A stretch of 64,000 nt of DNA from Pseudonocardia ammonioxydans. Its GTDB lineage: Bacteria; Actinomycetota; Actinomycetes; Mycobacteriales; Pseudonocardiaceae. How positions within the stretch are numbered: position 1 is the stretch's first letter; each line of letters begins with the position of its first letter. Under the pieces are notes generated by a model. That model was not told where the DNA came from. It did not search any database and saw only the letters and a program-made list of their open reading frames with translations. The DNA lies in contig NZ_FOUY01000019.1 in assembly GCF_900115005.1 (NCBI RefSeq), forward strand, positions 1 to 64,000. The letters are read 5' to 3'. A program made the translations under genes and the position numbers. Positions 60,873 through 64,000 of the stretch are shown piece by piece.

Positions 60873-62409
60873 CCCGGAGGGCACCCGTGATCGCCCGCAT
60901 GACCGCCGCGGGCCGCCGGAAGCTGACCACCGGGACCGGCAGGCCGAAGCGCTGCCGGGCGATCGACTGGGTGCGGGCGAACTCGCGGAGCCCGTCGGCA
61001 CCGTGGATGCGCCCGAAGCCGGACTCCCCCACCCCGCCGAAGGGCAGCGCCGGGATCCCGGCGAACGAGATGACGCCGTTGATCGACACCATCCCGGTCC
61101 GGAGCCGGCGGGCGATCTCCTCGCCGCGCTTCGCGGAGAACACGGTGGCGCCGAGGCCGTAACCGGTGGCGTTGGCGCGGCGGACCGCCTCGTCGGCATC
61201 GGGCACCCGGTTCACCACGACGAGCGGGCCGAACGTCTCCTCGGTGACGGCGACCGAGTCCTCCGGCACGTCCGCGAGCACGACCGGCCGGACGGAGCAG
61301 ACCCCGTCGTCGCCGGCCTGTCCGACCGAGTCCGCGCCGCCGACGATCGCCCGGGCGCCCTTGTCCAGGGCGTCGGTGACGTGCCGGCGCACGACCTCGA
61401 TCTGCGACGGCATGGTCATCGGCCCGAGCTGGCCCTCGTGGGTGGCCGTCCCGACCTCCAGCACCGACGCCGCCGCCCGCACCTTCTCCAGGAACCGCCC
61501 GGCGACCGACTCGACGACGTAGACGCGCTCGACGCCCACGCAGGTCTGGCCGGCGTTGGACATGCCGCCCCAGACCGCGGCATCGGCGGCGGCGTCCAGG
61601 TCGGCATCGGCGTCGACGATCAGGGCGTCCTTGCCGCCGCACTCCATCAGCACCGGCACCAGGTTCTCCGCGCACGAGGCCATCACCCGGCGGCCGGTGG
61701 CCGCCGAGCCGGTGAACGCGACCTTGCCCACACCCGGGGCGCGGCACAGCTCGGCGCCGGTCGCGCCGAAGCCGGTGACGACGGTGAGCAGCGGGTACCG
61801 GCCGACCTCGGGGACCGCTTCGGCGAGGGTCCGGGCGAGCTCGTGCCCGACCCCCGGGGTCAGCTCGGAGGGCTTGAAGACGACGGTGTTGCCTGCGGCG
61901 AGTGCGTAGGCGATCGAGCCCATCGGGGTGAAGATCGGGTAGTTCCACGGCCCGATCACGCCGATGACGCCGTAGGGCCGGTAGGTGATCGACGCGGCCT
62001 GGTTCGCCATCAGCAGGCCCGGCGGGACCGACCGGGTGTCGAGCACCTTCTGCGCGTTGCCGGCCGCCCACCCCAGGTGGTCGATGGCGAGGATGACCTC
62101 GAGCCGGGCGTCGTCGAAGGGCTTGCCGGTCTCGTCGGCCACCACCCGCGCGACCCGGTCCAGCTGCCGGACCAGCACCTTCTTCCAGGCCGCGAGGCGG
62201 GTGCGGCGCCCGGCGAAGCCCAACCCGTCCCACCACTCGGCGGCCGCGGCGGCGTCCCGGACGGCGCCGCGGACGTGCTCGCCGTCGTGCACGGGGTAGC
62301 GGGCCAGCTCGGCGCCGGTGCGCGGGGAGAGCGAGGCGAACTCCGCCGGTACGGCGGTCGTGCTCGCGGTGGAGTCGGCGGCGGTGGAGTCAGCGGCGGT
62401 GGCACTCAC
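60847..62409 (-). CDS. aldehyde dehydrogenase (succinate-semialdehyde-type)
   Basis: 520-residue NAD(P)-dependent ALDH: FTGSAATGRRV, catalytic Glu in MECGGKDALI, catalytic Cys in SNAGQTCVGVERVYV. Resembles actinobacterial GabD2/succinate-semialdehyde dehydrogenases but the aldehyde is not certain. The N-terminus (about 20 residues of Ala/Ser/Thr) is disordered. GTG 62409 with TAGGCT 6 nt upstream, so possibly leaderless. C-terminal EWFSRS comes from the palindrome. Confidence 0.88.
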   Translation of the reverse strand: MSATAADSTAADSTASTTAVPAEFASLSPRTGAELARYPVHDGEHVRGAVRDAAAAAEWWDGLGFAGRRTRLAAWKKVLVRQLDRVARVVADETGKPFDDARLEVILAIDHLGWAAGNAQKVLDTRSVPPGLLMANQAASITYRPYGVIGVIGPWNYPIFTPMGSIAYALAAGNTVVFKPSELTPGVGHELARTLAEAVPEVGRYPLLTVVTGFGATGAELCRAPGVGKVAFTGSAATGRRVMASCAENLVPVLMECGGKDALIVDADADLDAAADAAVWGGMSNAGQTCVGVERVYVVESVAGRFLEKVRAAASVLEVGTATHEGQLGPMTMPSQIEVVRRHVTDALDKGARAIVGGADSVGQAGDDGVCSVRPVVLADVPEDSVAVTEETFGPLVVVNRVPDADEAVRRANATGYGLGATVFSAKRGEEIARRLRTGMVSINGVISFAGIPALPFGGVGESGFGRIHGADGLREFARTQSIARQRFGLPVPVVSFRRPAAVMRAITGALRAREWFSRS

Positions 62410-62493
62410 GTGGTCAGCCTAAGGGCGACGCGAGGGTCCGGACGGGCCCGGCCTGGCCCGCGGGGCCCGGGAGCCGCAGGTCGGGCCGCACGA

Positions 62494-63153
62494 TCAGAAC
62501 AGCAACAGGTCGTCGCGTTGCATCCCGCGCAGCGCGTCGTAGTCGACGGTGACACACCGGATGCCCCGGTCGGTCGCCAGCGTGCGCGCCTGCGGCTTGA
62601 TCTGCTGCGCGGCGAAGACCCCCTGCACCGGCGCCAGCAGCGGGTCCCGGTTCATCAGCTCGAGGTAGCGGGTCAGCTGCTCGACGCCGTCGATCTCACC
62701 GCGCCGCTTCACCTCGACCGCGACGTGCCCGCCCGCGGCGTCGCGGCAGAGCAGGTCGACCGGGCCGACCGCGGTCATGTACTCGCGCCGGACCAGGGTC
62801 CAGCCCTCGCCGAAGGTGTCCGGATGTGCGGCCAGGAGCTCCTGCAGGTGCGCCTCGACACCGTCCTTGACCAGCCCGGGATCGACCCCGAGCTCGTGCG
62901 ACGAGTCGTGCAGCACCTCCTCGATGGTGATGACCAGGGTCTCGTCGGCCTTGTTGCGCACGGTCCACACGCCGGGCTCCTCGGTGAGCCGGCACGGCGG
63001 CGACATCCAGTTGAGCGGCTTGTAGGCGCGGTCGTCGGCGTGCACGCTCACCGACCCGTCCGCCTTCACGAGCAGCAGCCGGGGCGCCATGGGGAGGTGG
63101 GCGGTCAGCCGCCCGGCGTAGTCCACCTGGCAGCGGGCGATGACGAGACGCAC
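62494..63153 (-). CDS. nucS: NucS mismatch-specific endonuclease
   Basis: 219-residue actinobacterial/archaeal NucS (EndoMS), the MutS/MutL-independent mismatch-repair nuclease. N-terminal DNA-binding domain: [31 protein letters not shown]-terminal nuclease: [32 protein letters not shown] split catalytic D-E-x-K motif. Ends MQRDDLLLF, with the clamp-binding-like tail. GTG 63153 with leaderless promoter. Confidence 0.93.
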   Translation of the reverse strand: MRLVIARCQVDYAGRLTAHLPMAPRLLLVKADGSVSVHADDRAYKPLNWMSPPCRLTEEPGVWTVRNKADETLVITIEEVLHDSSHELGVDPGLVKDGVEAHLQELLAAHPDTFGEGWTLVRREYMTAVGPVDLLCRDAAGGHVAVEVKRRGEIDGVEQLTRYLELMNRDPLLAPVQGVFAAQQIKPQARTLATDRGIRCVTVDYDALRGMQRDDLLLF

Positions 63154-63160
63154 CCGGCCG

Positions 63161-63166
63161 ACTGTA
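63161..63166 (-). promoter_or_regulatory. -10 box of nucS (leaderless)
   Basis: On the minus strand TACAGT, 7 nt before the GTG start; no ribosome-binding site between. Confidence 0.5.
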
Positions 63167-63224
63167 AGGCTGCCGGGGCGGCCCGGGGTGGGCGGGTCGT
63201 CGGCGGATGCAGCACGCTGGGCGG

Positions 63225-63776
63225 GTGATCGAGCAGACCTCGACCCGCCGCGTCTACACGAACAGCTGGATGACCGTCCGGGAGGACGGCATCCGCCGCG
63301 CCGACGGTTCCGAGGGGATCTACGGCGTCGTCGACAAGCCCACCTACGCCCTGGTCGTCCCCCGCGACGACGCGGGCCGGCTGCACCTGGTCGAGCAGTT
63401 CCGCTACCCGGTCGGCGAGCGCCGCTGGGAGTTCCCGGCCGGCACCGCGCCGGACCGGGCCGAGGCCGACCCGGCCGAGCTGGCGGTGCGCGAGCTCGTC
63501 GAGGAGACCGGGCTCGTCGCCGGGTCGATGACCCCGCTCGGCACGCTCGACGTCGCACCGGGCATGTCCAGCCAGCGCGGCCACGTCTACCTCGCGACCG
63601 GGCTGACCCAGGGCACACCGCGGCGCGAGCACCAGGAGCAGGACATGCGGGCCGCCTGGTTCACCCCCGCCGAGTTCGAGCGGATGACCGGGGACGGGCA
63701 GCTCACCGACGCCCAGACCCTCGCCGCCTACACCTTGCTGCGCCTGCACGACGCGCGCCGCGCCGCCAGCCGCTGA
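63225..63776 (+). CDS. NUDIX hydrolase, ADP-ribose-type
   Basis: 183-residue NUDIX hydrolase. [33 protein letters not shown] leads to the NUDIX helix [14 protein letters not shown] with the catalytic Glu residues. Layout of ADP-ribose pyrophosphatases. GTG 63225 ([13 protein letters not shown]...) fits the family start; ATG 63207 is an alternative. Divergent from nucS; its 3' end overlaps the convergent HAD gene by 49 nt. Confidence 0.85.
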   Translation: MIEQTSTRRVYTNSWMTVREDGIRRADGSEGIYGVVDKPTYALVVPRDDAGRLHLVEQFRYPVGERRWEFPAGTAPDRAEADPAELAVRELVEETGLVAGSMTPLGTLDVAPGMSSQRGHVYLATGLTQGTPRREHQEQDMRAAWFTPAEFERMTGDGQLTDAQTLAAYTLLRLHDARRAASR

Positions 63777-64000
63777 TCGTCGGCGGCGGCGAGCAGCCGC
63801 CCGAACAGCGCCGTGTCGAGCGGCGGGTCGCCGTCGAAGGTGTCACGGACCAGGGCGGCGCCGCGGACGTCGTGCCCGGCGGTCGGCTCGGACCGGACGA
63901 CGACGGTGACCAGCCCGGCCGCGCGGGCGGCCTGCAGCCCGGGTGCGGAGTCCTCCACCGCCACGACGCAGGCCGAGGGCATCCCCAGCCCGCGCAGCGC
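63728..64000 (-). CDS. HAD-family hydrolase, C-terminal part
   Basis: Frame open to the right edge, so only the last 90 residues are present. VVAVEDSAPGLQAARAAGLVTVVVRSEPT is HAD motif IV (the acidic DD/ED pair and Gly) of phosphoglycolate/sugar-phosphatase-like proteins. The final part overlaps the NUDIX gene tail-to-tail by 49 nt. Substrate unknown. Confidence 0.75.
   Translation of the reverse strand, partial: ALRGLGMPSACVVAVEDSAPGLQAARAAGLVTVVVRSEPTAGHDVRGAALVRDTFDGDPPLDTALFGRLLAAADDQRLAARRASCRRSKV

Overview
The window is very GC-rich DNA from an actinomycete, most likely a Pseudonocardiaceae member such as Pseudonocardia. This is inferred from strong G/C bias at third codon positions, frequent GTG starts, many 4-nt ATGA/GTGA gene overlaps, several apparently leaderless promoters, and marker genes (NucS, crotonyl-CoA carboxylase/reductase, maltokinase, many FadD/FadE/crotonase paralogues). 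No rRNA, tRNA or CRISPR array was recognised.

Layout. 1-5.7 kb: the 3' end of an IS481-type transposase, an alpha/beta hydrolase, and a TetR gene divergent from a rifampicin-phosphotransferase-like enzyme overlapped by an MFS exporter. 5.7-9.7 kb: a TreS-like GH13 enzyme divergent from maltokinase (trehalose/maltose to maltose-1-phosphate). 9.8-13.7 kb: a tightly coupled DedA / GT4 / hydrolase / GT4 operon. 13.7-14.2 kb: an MntA antitoxin gene with a severely shortened HepT partner.

14.3-41.0 kb is an acyl-CoA catabolic island: four acyl-CoA synthetases, six crotonases, four acyl-CoA-dehydrogenase-fold proteins, an SDR, a quinone oxidoreductase, an APH-DUF6285 fusion, an SMP-30 lactonase, a cyclase-family hydrolase, an acyl-CoA thioesterase, a nitronate monooxygenase-like flavoprotein and three TetR regulators. 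At least four of its promoters carry nearly the same operator, TTAACGATCGTTCA or a close variant, so scattered operons probably form one regulon. None of the six crotonases keeps both classical hydratase glutamates, and the substrate is unknown. This is the best candidate for an undescribed system.

41.1-52.9 kb: glycogen branching enzyme, a cupin/MarR pair, a repeat-rich hypothetical gene, an aromatic-acid-type MFS transporter, a GT87-like membrane glycosyltransferase, a YbbN-like protein without CXXC, small membrane proteins, a thiamine-binding protein, and MarR and XRE regulators. 53-60.8 kb: an acetyl-CoA assimilation (ethylmalonyl-CoA type) cluster with MeaB, thiolase, methylmalonyl/ethylmalonyl-CoA epimerase, crotonyl-CoA carboxylase/reductase and a tandemly duplicated 3-hydroxyacyl-CoA dehydrogenase, with a DivIVA-like coiled-coil gene inside it. 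60.8-64 kb: an aldehyde dehydrogenase, NucS, a NUDIX hydrolase and the 3' end of a HAD phosphatase.

Dispersed signals include two copies of a long palindrome (core GTGAGTGGTTTTCGCGG) at the 3' ends of two minus-strand genes 46 kb apart, three intergenic tandem repeats (34, 18 and 15 bp), and several hairpin terminators.
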